Shown here: positions 6,790 through 12,839 of the stretch, piece by piece
How positions within the stretch are numbered: position 1 is the stretch's first letter
Layout of the letters: every line of letters starts with the position of its first letter
Assembly: GCA_021786815.1 (NCBI GenBank)
Contig: JAJYMR010000317.1
Coordinates: 1-15,433 of the forward strand
Direction: 5' to 3'
From: Deltaproteobacteria bacterium
GTDB lineage: Bacteria; Desulfobacterota; Binatia; Binatales; Binataceae
DNA: 15,433 bases
Translations under genes and position numbers: made by a program
The notes under the pieces: generated by a model
Database searches by the model: none
Seen by the model: only the letters and a program-made list of their open reading frames with translations
Told to the model about the DNA's origin: nothing

Positions 6790-8124
6790 ATGAAACACTC
6801 GTTCGACGAAGAACTCAAACGCAAAACCGTCGGCGCCGAACAAGCCGCAGCTCTGGTCAAGTCCGGCGACTGGATCGAATACGGCTTCGGGCTCGGCCAG
6901 TCCGACCTGTTCGACAGGGCGCTCGCCGCCAGAGTGCGGCAGTTGCGCGACGTCAAAGTGCGCGGGACCCTCGCCCTTCGGCCGCGCGCCGCCGTCGAGG
7001 CCGATCGCGAGGCGCGCCAGCCGCGCGACCACTCGTGGTATTTCTCGGGGCTCGAGCGCAGGATGCACGATCGCGGGCTCTGCCATCATATCCCGATGAA
7101 CTTCGGCGAGGCTCCCGACTATTACCGCCGCTTCATCGAGGTGGACGTGGCGGTCCTCAAGACCGCGCCGATGGACGAGCACGGGTTCTTCAATTTCGGC
7201 GCGGCGGTCACGTACCACAAGGCGATAACCGAGCGCGCGCGAAAGGTCATCGTCGAGACCGACGCGGCGATGCCGTACGTGTTCGGCGTCGAGAACGCGG
7301 TGCACATAAGCGCCGTCGACCACGTGATAGACGCGGGCGAGGGCGCGATGCCGGAGCTGAAGAATCCGCCCGCGACGGCCGTGGACCGCAAGGTCGCCGA
7401 ACTGATTGCGGCCGAGATCGAAAACGGCGCCGCCATCCAGATCGGGATCGGCGCGATGCCCAACGCGGTCTGCCAGCTTCTCGCCGAGTCCGCAGTCGGG
7501 GACTTGGGCGTGCACACCGAGATGTTCGTCGATTCGCTGGTCGATCTCTACGAGGCCGGAAAGGTGACCGGCGCGCGCAAGACGCTCGACCGTTACCAGA
7601 TGACTTATACGTTCGCGGCCGGTTCCGAGCGGATGTACCGGTTTCTCGACCGCAACCCCGCCTGTTTCGCCGGGCCGGTCGATTACACCAACCTTCCCCA
7701 TCGCATCATGCAAAACGAGCGCACGGTCGCGATCTGCAACGCCGCGCAAATCGATCTTTCCGGCCAGGCCTGCTCGGAATCGGCCGGCATCCGCCAGATA
7801 AGCGGCACCGGCGGCCAGTTGCAGTTCATCCGCGGCGCCTACGCCTCGCGCGGGGGCAAGGCGTTCCTGTGCCTTGGCTCGACCTACGAACGCGCGGACC
7901 GGCGCGCGAGCCGGATCGTCGCGCGTATCGAGCCGGGCAATATCGTGACCACGCCACGCACCGACGTGATGTACGTGGTGACGGAATTCGGGATGGTCAA
8001 TCTCAAGGGCAAGTCGGTTCCCGAGCGGGCCCGCGCGCTCATCGGGATCGCGCATCCCGATTTTCGCGAGCAGCTCGAGCGCGAAGCGCGCGAGTACGGA
8101 ATCCTGCCGCGCTCGGTGTTCTAG
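6790..8124 (+). CDS. CoA-transferase of the acetyl-CoA hydrolase/4-hydroxybutyrate CoA-transferase family
   Basis: The enzyme moves CoA between carboxylic acids through a glutamyl-CoA intermediate. The 444-residue product has family length and opens with a typical SFDEELKRKTVGAEQAAALVKSGDWI. The catalytic region GDLGVHTEMFVDSL contains Glu244 as the predicted nucleophile. ISGTGGQLQFIRGA and SRGGKAFL are the conserved C-terminal substrate and CoA-site stretches, followed by IVTTPRTDVMYVVTEFG. Typical acceptors are acetate, butyrate or 4-hydroxybutyrate; which one is used here is open. I preferred ATG 6790 to ATG 6772 because the latter has no ribosome site, while AGAGG precedes 6790, and because the family starts close to this point. 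Neighbouring genes give no pathway, although an enoyl-CoA hydratase-fold gene lies about 1 kb away. It ends 16 bases from the convergent ftsB-like gene. Confidence 0.9.
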   Translation: MKHSFDEELKRKTVGAEQAAALVKSGDWIEYGFGLGQSDLFDRALAARVRQLRDVKVRGTLALRPRAAVEADREARQPRDHSWYFSGLERRMHDRGLCHHIPMNFGEAPDYYRRFIEVDVAVLKTAPMDEHGFFNFGAAVTYHKAITERARKVIVETDAAMPYVFGVENAVHISAVDHVIDAGEGAMPELKNPPATAVDRKVAELIAAEIENGAAIQIGIGAMPNAVCQLLAESAVGDLGVHTEMFVDSLVDLYEAGKVTGARKTLDRYQMTYTFAAGSERMYRFLDRNPACFAGPVDYTNLPHRIMQNERTVAICNAAQIDLSGQACSESAGIRQISGTGGQLQFIRGAYASRGGKAFLCLGSTYERADRRASRIVARIEPGNIVTTPRTDVMYVVTEFGMVNLKGKSVPERARALIGIAHPDFREQLEREAREYGILPRSVF

Positions 8125-8144
8125 CGCGCGGCGCGCGGCGCTAG
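8121..8144. repeat. Inverted repeat spanning two convergent stop codons (CoA-transferase / ftsB-like)
   Basis: CTAGCGC (8121-8127) and GCGCTAG (8138-8144) form a perfect inverted repeat over a 10-base GC-only spacer. One arm contains the TAG of the CoA-transferase gene and the other the TAG of the ftsB-like gene on the opposite strand. There is no U-tract. It is the same arrangement as at 5000-5025 and may serve as a shared transcript end. Confidence 0.4.
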
Positions 8145-8470
8145 CGGCCGGCGCGGTTCGGCGCGGAAGGAACGAACTTGTAGACGAGTTCGTCGGGGCG
8201 GGTGTAGCCGAGCTCGCGGCGGATAAGGCGTTCGATGAAGCGGTCGTTGGAACGCAAGTTCTGAACGTTTGTTTCAAGTTTCGCGTTCTGCGCCTGAAGC
8301 CGCTCGCGTTTGGCTTCCAGCCGCGCGTAGGCGCGGCGAAGAACGAGCAAATCCTTTGGGCCACCCGGTCCGAGCAGGCATTCCGAGACGAGGGCTGCAA
8401 GCAGTGCGGCGAGCATAAGGCTCGGCCACTGCCTCCACAGGAACTCCCTTAACGCCGCCATCGCTCGCAT
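8141..8470 (-). CDS. ftsB: FtsB/DivIC-like septum formation protein
   Basis: FtsB is a bitopic inner-membrane protein that joins FtsL and FtsQ and helps activate septal peptidoglycan synthesis. The 109-residue product has the right plan: a short basic cytoplasmic end, one transmembrane helix (about 17-34), then a heptad-like coiled coil rich in Leu, Arg and Gln (about 41-75). It ends with the hallmark FIERLIRRELGYTRPDELVYKF (79-100), matching the ARxELGxxxxGExxY region of FtsB/DivIC proteins. The ATG at 8470 has GGAG 6 bases upstream and was preferred over a GTG at 8482. The usual neighbour eno is not in the window. Its upstream region is the AT-rich 8483-8620 stretch, where I see no convincing minus-strand promoter boxes. 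Confidence 0.8.
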   Translation of the reverse strand: MRAMAALREFLWRQWPSLMLAALLAALVSECLLGPGGPKDLLVLRRAYARLEAKRERLQAQNAKLETNVQNLRSNDRFIERLIRRELGYTRPDELVYKFVPSAPNRAGR

Positions 8471-8599
8471 CGTAAACTCCACTCCGGTGTCAGTTCAAGA
8501 CTGCTAATTCCTGAACGGCATTCTAATCAGGGAAAAGTCTTGCGGATGCCGAGACAGTTCCCAGTTTAAAATTTCTTTATAAAAAGGATATCGGATCTC

Positions 8600-8628
8600 T
8601 TGCTTTGTTAAGAACAGGTTTCTATAAT
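8600..8628 (+). promoter_or_regulatory. Strong sigma70-type promoter for the lysine-rich micro-gene
   Basis: TTGCTT (8600-8605) and a perfect TATAAT (8623-8628) are separated by exactly 17 bases inside an AT-rich stretch, the best promoter match in the window. Transcription would start near 8635 and give a leader of about 80 bases before the ATG at 8714. The leader includes GTCCG (8680-8684 area) able to pair with CGGAC just downstream, next to the GAGGAGGG ribosome site. Confidence 0.65.
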
Positions 8629-8713
8629 CGCCGCCGTAAAGCCCCGAATAGTGGGCCACCGCAATAAGTTCGGGTGCTTGTCCGGCAGCGGCGGACCGTA
8701 GAGGAGGGTATCT

Positions 8714-8806
8714 ATGCCAGTTAAGAAAGCTGCGAAGAAAGCCAGCAAACCAAAAGCCAAAAGTACCATGAAGAAAAAGGCCACAAAGAAAAAGAAGACC
8801 AAGTAG
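8714..8806 (+). CDS. 30-residue lysine-rich basic peptide (histone H1-like tail composition)
   Basis: The ATG at 8714 is preceded by GAGGAGGG (8701-8708) at good spacing and the frame ends with TAG at 8804-8806. The peptide begins MPVKKAAKKASKPKAK and ends KKKATKKKKTK. Fifteen of 30 residues are Lys; the rest are mainly Ala, Ser, Thr and Pro, with no aromatic or acidic residues. The composition resembles histone H1 or the Lys/Ala-rich tails of bacterial histone-like proteins, so binding to DNA or RNA is the likeliest role, by inference only. It is too short for most gene finders. A near-consensus promoter upstream and a strong terminator downstream make it a single-gene transcription unit. 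Its A-rich codons differ from the GC-rich neighbours, mostly because of the lysine content. Confidence 0.65.
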   Translation: MPVKKAAKKASKPKAKSTMKKKATKKKKTK

Positions 8807-8918
8807 CAAACTCCTAAAACCAAAGATTTTGCCCTCCGCGCGCTAGCGCGGAGGCTGGCACGGGATGCCGGATCCGCTGCCGGTATAAGTCGAGGCTGAC
8901 AGGCCTCGAATAACCGGG

Positions 8919-8948
8919 GAGCCCCCTGAAAACGGGGGCTCTCTCTTT
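8919..8948 (+). terminator. Intrinsic terminator
   Basis: GAGCCCCC (8919-8926) pairs perfectly with GGGGGCTC (8934-8941) over the loop TGAAAAC and is followed by TCTCTTT. This is a classical intrinsic terminator on the + strand, ending the transcription unit of the lysine-rich gene and protecting the downstream gene from read-through. Confidence 0.8.
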
Positions 8949-9106
8949 CCCGGGCCTTGTTTCCGCCCCGCAGTTTCGCTCGATAACCTGCTCCAAGGCG
9001 ACATCCGGTCACAACGGCTCAACCCGCTGCCGCAGCCGCGCAGCATGCGAGACATCTCCCGCGAGTCCGCATGGCGTGTCGCGCTCCAGACGCGCCAAAA
9101 CGTGAT

Positions 9107-9149
9107 TTGCCCACCGTCTTCGCCGATGCCTAGACTTGATTCGAGGAGG
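9107..9149 (+). promoter_or_regulatory. Candidate promoter and ribosome site of the enoyl-CoA hydratase-fold gene
   Basis: TTGCCC (9107-9112) and TAGACT (9131-9136) are 18 bases apart, each matching four of six consensus bases. GGAGG (9145-9149 area) lies 7 bases before the ATG at 9157. The implied leader is very short. The ribosome site is firm and decides the start; the promoter boxes are tentative. Confidence 0.35.
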
Positions 9150-9156
9150 CACCCAA

Positions 9157-9933
9157 ATGGCGGAGCCCTATTTGCTTGTTGAAGAGCGCGACGGCATGGC
9201 CACGCTTACGATGAACCGGGCGGAGAAGCGCAATCCGCTTTCCGTCGCGATGATGTCCGAGATGGTCGAAACGCTCCGGAAGCTTGGCCGGCGCGACGAC
9301 CTGCGAGTCGTAATTCTGGCGGGCGCCGGCCCGGCCTTCAGCGCGGGCCATGACCTCGGCGAGATGCGTGGCCGCGACCTCGCCTTCTATCGCCGCGTTT
9401 TCGAGTTGTGCTCGGAGCTGATGCAGACGGTGCAGGCTATAGCGCAGCCGGTCATTGCGCGCGTGCAGGGGATTGCGACTGCGGCCGGATGCCAACTGGT
9501 AGCGAGCTGCGACCTTGCGGTCGCCTCCGAGAGCGCGGCCTTCGCAACGCCCGGCGTAAAAATCGGGCTTTTCTGCTCGACGCCGATGGTTGCGCTGTCG
9601 CGCGCGATCGGACGAAAACGCGCGATGGAGATGCTGCTTTCGGGCGAGCCGATCGACGCCGCGACCGCGGCCGAGTGGGGACTCGTCAACCGCGTGGTTC
9701 CGGCGGGCGCGCTGGTCGCCGAGACCGAGAAACTCGCCCGGCGAATCGCCGAGGCGAGTGCGCTTACGGTCGCGCTCGGAAAACGGGCGTTCTACGCGCA
9801 GATCGATCTCGAGCAGGCGAAGGCCTACGACTACACGAAGGAGGTCATGAGCCTTAACGCGATAGCGGCCGACGCGCAGGAGGGAATCGGCGCGTTCCTC
9901 GAGAAGCGAAAGCCCGTGTGGTGCGGCCGCTAG
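9157..9933 (+). CDS. Enoyl-CoA hydratase/isomerase-fold protein, ECHDC3-like, lacking both catalytic Glu
   Basis: The 258-residue crotonase-fold product has the CoA-binding and oxyanion-hole landmarks: GPAFSAGHDLGEM (58-70) and IATAAGCQLVASCDLAV (106-122). The later GVKIGLFCSTPMVALSRAIGRKRAMEML (133-160) closely follows the ECHDC3-type subgroup. In true enoyl-CoA hydratase the two acid/base glutamates lie in GGGCEL and QPEIxLG; here these places read AGCQL (Gln113) and TPGVKIG (Gly133). The fold and CoA binding are therefore well supported, while hydration of enoyl-CoA is doubtful. Isomerase, hydrolase or non-catalytic roles are alternatives. I chose ATG 9157 with its GGAGG rather than a TTG at 9136. 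It sits between two terminator structures and appears to be transcribed alone. Confidence 0.85.
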   Translation: MAEPYLLVEERDGMATLTMNRAEKRNPLSVAMMSEMVETLRKLGRRDDLRVVILAGAGPAFSAGHDLGEMRGRDLAFYRRVFELCSELMQTVQAIAQPVIARVQGIATAAGCQLVASCDLAVASESAAFATPGVKIGLFCSTPMVALSRAIGRKRAMEMLLSGEPIDAATAAEWGLVNRVVPAGALVAETEKLARRIAEASALTVALGKRAFYAQIDLEQAKAYDYTKEVMSLNAIAADAQEGIGAFLEKRKPVWCGR

Positions 9934-9985
9934 CGGTGGCGGGTGAATTGATCGGCGCCGGACGTTTTGTTAATTAAAAGTATGG

Positions 9986-10015
9986 CGCGAGTCCTCAAAG
10001 AGGCCGCGATTTTTT
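9986..10015 (+). terminator. First terminator-like hairpin in the interval before guaB
   Basis: CGCG (9986-9989) pairs with CGCG (10005-10008) and CCTC (9993-9996) with GAGG (10000-10003), with a small asymmetric internal loop and an AAA apical loop. A run of six T residues (10010-10015) follows. It may terminate the upstream crotonase-fold gene or be part of a guaB leader. The stem is modest, so confidence is moderate. Confidence 0.5.
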
Positions 10016-10029
10016 CATAATGGGAGTCC

Positions 10030-10061
10030 GAGCCCGCGGGAGAGCCGCGGGCTCTTTTTTT
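10030..10061 (+). terminator. Strong terminator hairpin directly upstream of the guaB ribosome site (possible attenuator)
   Basis: GAGCCCGCGG (10030-10039) pairs perfectly over 10 bases with CCGCGGGCTC (10045-10054), with loop GAGAG and seven T residues (10055-10061). Only 3 bases separate the T-run from the guaB GGAGG (10065-10069). A terminator this close leaves no room for a normal promoter between it and guaB, so guaB transcripts should start upstream and pass through it. That is the arrangement of a transcription attenuator. Confidence 0.75.
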
Positions 10062-10074
10062 AATGGAGGTTCAA

Positions 10075-11532
10075 ATGCCGCATCAGGAGCTTCGTGAGGG
10101 ACTTACTTTTGACGACCTGCTCTTGCTGCCGCAATATTCCGACGTTCTCCCGTCGCAGTGCGACCTCTCGACCGTCCTGACACCGCGTATCGCGCTCCGA
10201 ACTCCACTCGTGTCGAGTCCGATGGACACCGTCACCGAGTCGCGCACGGCTATCGCGCTCGCGCAGCTCGGCGGCATCGGCATCGTCCATCGCAATCTCT
10301 CCATCGAGCGCCAGGCCGCCGAGGTCGAGACCGTCAAAAAGCACGAGGCCGGAATGATAACCGACCCCGTAACGGTCCATCCCGAGCAGAAAATCGGCGA
10401 GGCGCTCCGGATAATGGAGCGCTATCGGATCTCGGGCCTGCCGGTGGTGGTCGAGAACAACCGCCTGGTCGGAATCCTCACCAACCGCGACCTGCGCTTC
10501 GAAAAGCGCCTCGACCGTCCGGTGCGTGAGGTGATGACGACGCGGCTCATCACCGCCCATCCCGGAATCGACCTTGAAGAGGCCAAGGAGATCCTCCAGG
10601 CCCATCGGATAGAGAAACTTCCGCTCGTCGACGAGCACAACCGCCTGCACGGGATGTTCACCGTGAAGGATATGGAAAAGGCGATCCGCCATCCGCATTC
10701 CAGCAAGGACTCGCTCGGACGGCTTCGGGTCGGCGCGGCGGTTGGCGTGGGCGCGGACCGCGCGGAGCGAGTGGCGGCGCTAAGGCGGGCGGGCGTTGAC
10801 GTGCTCCTGATCGATACCGCCCACGGCCATTCGCGCAACGTTATCGAGGCGCTGCGCGCGACCAAGAGCGAGGCGTCCGATATCGAGATAATCGCAGGCA
10901 ACGTCGCCACTGCCGAGGGCGCCAATGCGCTCATCGAGGCGGGCGCGGACGCGCTTCGGGTTGGAATCGGCCCCGGTTCGATTTGCACCACCCGCGTGGT
11001 CTCGGGAATCGGTGTGCCGCAGATGACCGCGATCATGGATTGCGTATCGGTGGCCAGGCCGCGCCAGATCCCGGTAATCGCCGACGGCGGAATCCGCTTC
11101 TCGGGCGATATCGTAAAGGCGCTCGCGGCGGGCGCGGCGACCGTCATGATCGGCTCGCTGTTCGCCGGCGTCGAGGAGAGCCCCGGCGAAACGGTCCTTT
11201 TCCAGGGCCGCACCTACAAGGTGTATCGCGGGATGGGCTCGATCGGCGCGATGAGCGAGCGGGTGCGCGACCGCTACGCGCAGCACGATCTGCCCGACGG
11301 CAAGATCGTGCCCGAAGGCGTGGAAGGCCGGGTTCCGTACCGCGGCACGCTCGCCTCGAGCGTCGAACAACTGGTCGGTGGAATCCAGGCCGGGATGGGA
11401 TACGTCGGCGCGAACAACCTCATCGAATTGCGCGAGCGCGCCCGGTTCGTCCGCGTGAGCGAAGCGGGCCAGCGCGAGAGTCACGTCCACGACGTGTTCA
11501 TCACCAAGGAGTCGCCCAACTATCGCGTCTAG
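10075..11532 (+). CDS. guaB: Inosine-5'-monophosphate dehydrogenase
   Basis: GuaB oxidises IMP to XMP with NAD+, the committed step of guanine nucleotide synthesis, in the cytoplasm. The 485-residue product has family length. It begins REGLTFDDLLLLPQYSDVLP (6-25), then an inserted tandem CBS pair (about 92-205, including DPVTVHP, ISGLPVVVENNRLVGILTNRDLR and KLPLVDEHNRLHGMFTVKDMEKA). The active-site loop GIGPGSICTTR (297-307) contains the catalytic Cys304, next to Cys305 of E. coli. The flap and arginine regions YRGMGSIGAM and EGVEGRVPYRG complete the site. I chose ATG 10075, with GGAGG 5 bases upstream, over the in-frame ATG at 10063, which lies in the ribosome site itself. guaA is not adjacent; ddl and an RdgB-like gene follow. 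Regulation by the upstream terminator is likely. Confidence 0.95.
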   Translation: MPHQELREGLTFDDLLLLPQYSDVLPSQCDLSTVLTPRIALRTPLVSSPMDTVTESRTAIALAQLGGIGIVHRNLSIERQAAEVETVKKHEAGMITDPVTVHPEQKIGEALRIMERYRISGLPVVVENNRLVGILTNRDLRFEKRLDRPVREVMTTRLITAHPGIDLEEAKEILQAHRIEKLPLVDEHNRLHGMFTVKDMEKAIRHPHSSKDSLGRLRVGAAVGVGADRAERVAALRRAGVDVLLIDTAHGHSRNVIEALRATKSEASDIEIIAGNVATAEGANALIEAGADALRVGIGPGSICTTRVVSGIGVPQMTAIMDCVSVARPRQIPVIADGGIRFSGDIVKALAAGAATVMIGSLFAGVEESPGETVLFQGRTYKVYRGMGSIGAMSERVRDRYAQHDLPDGKIVPEGVEGRVPYRGTLASSVEQLVGGIQAGMGYVGANNLIELRERARFVRVSEAGQRESHVHDVFITKESPNYRV

Positions 11533-11569
11533 CGCACGCGGCCGCTCGAACCAGCCGCAAGGGCGTGTC

Positions 11570-11589
11570 ACAATCGGCGCTGCGATTGT
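11570..11589 (+). repeat. Short hairpin between guaB and ddl
   Basis: ACAATCG (11570-11576) pairs perfectly with CGATTGT (11583-11589) over GCGCTG. No T-run follows, so it is not a clear terminator. The 107-base gap between guaB and ddl has no convincing promoter boxes and no good Shine-Dalgarno sequence before the ddl ATG, leaving it open whether ddl is read from guaB or from its own start. Confidence 0.35.
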
Positions 11590-11639
11590 CGCGTTGGCGC
11601 GCTGACGCGGGATAGGCGCGCACGGCAATCGCTTCGCAC

Positions 11640-12839
11640 ATGTCGCAAAGTCAAAGGCTCAGGGTAGGAGTTCTGTTCGGCGGACGCTCGGGCGAGCACG
11701 AGATATCGCTACGCTCGGCGCTGACCGTGATGTCCGCGATGGATCCGGCGCGGTACGAGGTTGTGCCGATCGGGATCGATCGCGACGGGCGGTGGTACCT
11801 CGAACGCAACGCGCTTAAGCTTCTTTCCGAAGCGGCTCCCAATCTCCGCGCTCTTTCGCGCGGCGATACGCCCGTGACCCTGCTGCCCTATTCTGACAGC
11901 CGTGTTCTGGTTCCCACCGCGCGTGCGGAAAAGTCCCGGGCCGCGCTCTCGGCGCCGATTCCCGGCCCTCTCGACGTCGTTTTTCCCGTGCTGCACGGAA
12001 CCTTCGGCGAGGACGGCACGGTGCAGGGACTGCTCGAATTGGCCGGAATCCCATACGTGGGCGCTGGCGTTCTCGGCTCGGCGGTCGGGATGGACAAGGA
12101 CATGCAGAAACGGCTGCTGCGCGACGCGGCAGTGCCGGTGGTCCGATACTTCGCGCTTACGCGCAAGGAGCACGACGAGCGGCCGGCGCTTTCGCGCAAA
12201 TTTGCGCGCGAGCTTGGCTACCCGGTCTTCGTCAAGCCCAACGCACTCGGCTCATCGATCGGGATCAGCAAGGTCACGCGTCCCGGCGAACTCGGCTCCG
12301 CGCTCGCCGACGCTTTTCAGTACGATCGCAAGGCGCTACTCGAAGCCTCATGCGAAGGACGCGAGCTGGAATGCGCCGTGCTCGGCAACGAACGTCCCGA
12401 AGCCTCGGTGGTCGGTGAAATCCTGATCAAGGGCGGCCATGGGTTTTACAGCTACGAATCGAAATACGTCGATCCCGAGGGCTCCGAAACGAGGATTCCG
12501 GCCGCGCTGCCCAAGACAACCGCCAAGCGGATGCGAAAACTCGCGATAGAGGCGTTCCGGGCGCTTTCGCTTCGCGGGATGGCGCGCGTGGATTTTCTGG
12601 CCCGGCGCGATCTTAAGGAAATCTTCGTCAACGAGGTCAACACCATCCCCGGCTTCACCGCGATAAGCATGTACCCAAAGCTGTGGGAGGCCTCGGGCCT
12701 TGCGCTGCCGAAACTGGTCGATCGCCTGATCGAGCTCGCCCTTGAAGAGCATCGCGAGCGCGCCGCGCTCAAGTTCACCTACCAACCGAAGCCCGAAGGC
12801 GCCAATTCCGCGGCCGGCAGCCGCAACCCGCGCGCATGA
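11640..12839 (+). CDS. ddl: D-alanine--D-alanine ligase
   Basis: Ddl is an ATP-grasp enzyme that joins two D-alanines for the end of the peptidoglycan stem peptide. The 399-residue product has the N-terminal signature VLFGGRSGEHEISLRSA (11-27), where Glu19 lies in the first D-Ala site. VLHGTFGEDGTVQGLLE (118-133) and YVGAGVLGSAVGMDKDMQK (139-157) follow. ATP-grasp residues are VKPNALGSSIGISKV (198-212), D318 and E332/N334 in NEVNTIPGFT. The omega-loop YESKYVDPEGSE (272-283) keeps the Lys-Tyr typical of D-Ala-D-Ala ligases, not the D-lactate-type vancomycin resistance enzymes. It is the longer DdlA-type form, with a low-complexity tail of about 20 residues after EHRERAALKF. The ribosome site before ATG 11640 is poor. 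Its stop overlaps the next gene's start in ATGA (12836-12839). Confidence 0.93.
   Translation: MSQSQRLRVGVLFGGRSGEHEISLRSALTVMSAMDPARYEVVPIGIDRDGRWYLERNALKLLSEAAPNLRALSRGDTPVTLLPYSDSRVLVPTARAEKSRAALSAPIPGPLDVVFPVLHGTFGEDGTVQGLLELAGIPYVGAGVLGSAVGMDKDMQKRLLRDAAVPVVRYFALTRKEHDERPALSRKFARELGYPVFVKPNALGSSIGISKVTRPGELGSALADAFQYDRKALLEASCEGRELECAVLGNERPEASVVGEILIKGGHGFYSYESKYVDPEGSETRIPAALPKTTAKRMRKLAIEAFRALSLRGMARVDFLARRDLKEIFVNEVNTIPGFTAISMYPKLWEASGLALPKLVDRLIELALEEHRERAALKFTYQPKPEGANSAAGSRNPRA

Larger units (their letters stand above)
8807..9156 (+). other. Non-coding interval with structured 3' region, terminator and short promoter
   Basis: No convincing gene occurs here. The first part contains stacked hairpins: CCTCCGCG/CGCGGAGG (8833-8854), GGCA/TGCC (about 8857-8869), TCGAGGC/GCCTCGA (8890-8909) and the intrinsic terminator ending near 8948. 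The spacing suggests either a structured 3' untranslated region of the lysine-rich gene or a separate small RNA of about 120 bases. I could not match it to tmRNA, 6S, SRP RNA or a riboswitch. From 8950 to about 9100 I see nothing. The last 50 bases hold the probable promoter and ribosome site of the next gene. Confidence 0.45.

Noticed and set aside
6703..8400. Long (565-codon) minus-strand frame
   Set aside because: It lies opposite the CoA-transferase gene, whose motifs are unmistakable; the frame is an antisense consequence of high GC and lacks any recognisable domain.
8504..8809. Minus-strand 101-codon frame antisense to the lysine-rich gene, whose last 50 residues look protein-like
   Set aside because: Its N-terminal half is the mirror of lysine codons (Leu/Phe-rich), it has no ribosome site, and it covers a near-consensus promoter on the other strand. 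The later part remains slightly suspicious but unsupported.
8600..8948. tmRNA (a structured RNA of about 350 bases with an internal short ORF)
   Set aside because: There is no tRNA-like TTCGA arm or CCA-proximal end, and the encoded peptide is nothing like an ANDENYALAA-type tag.
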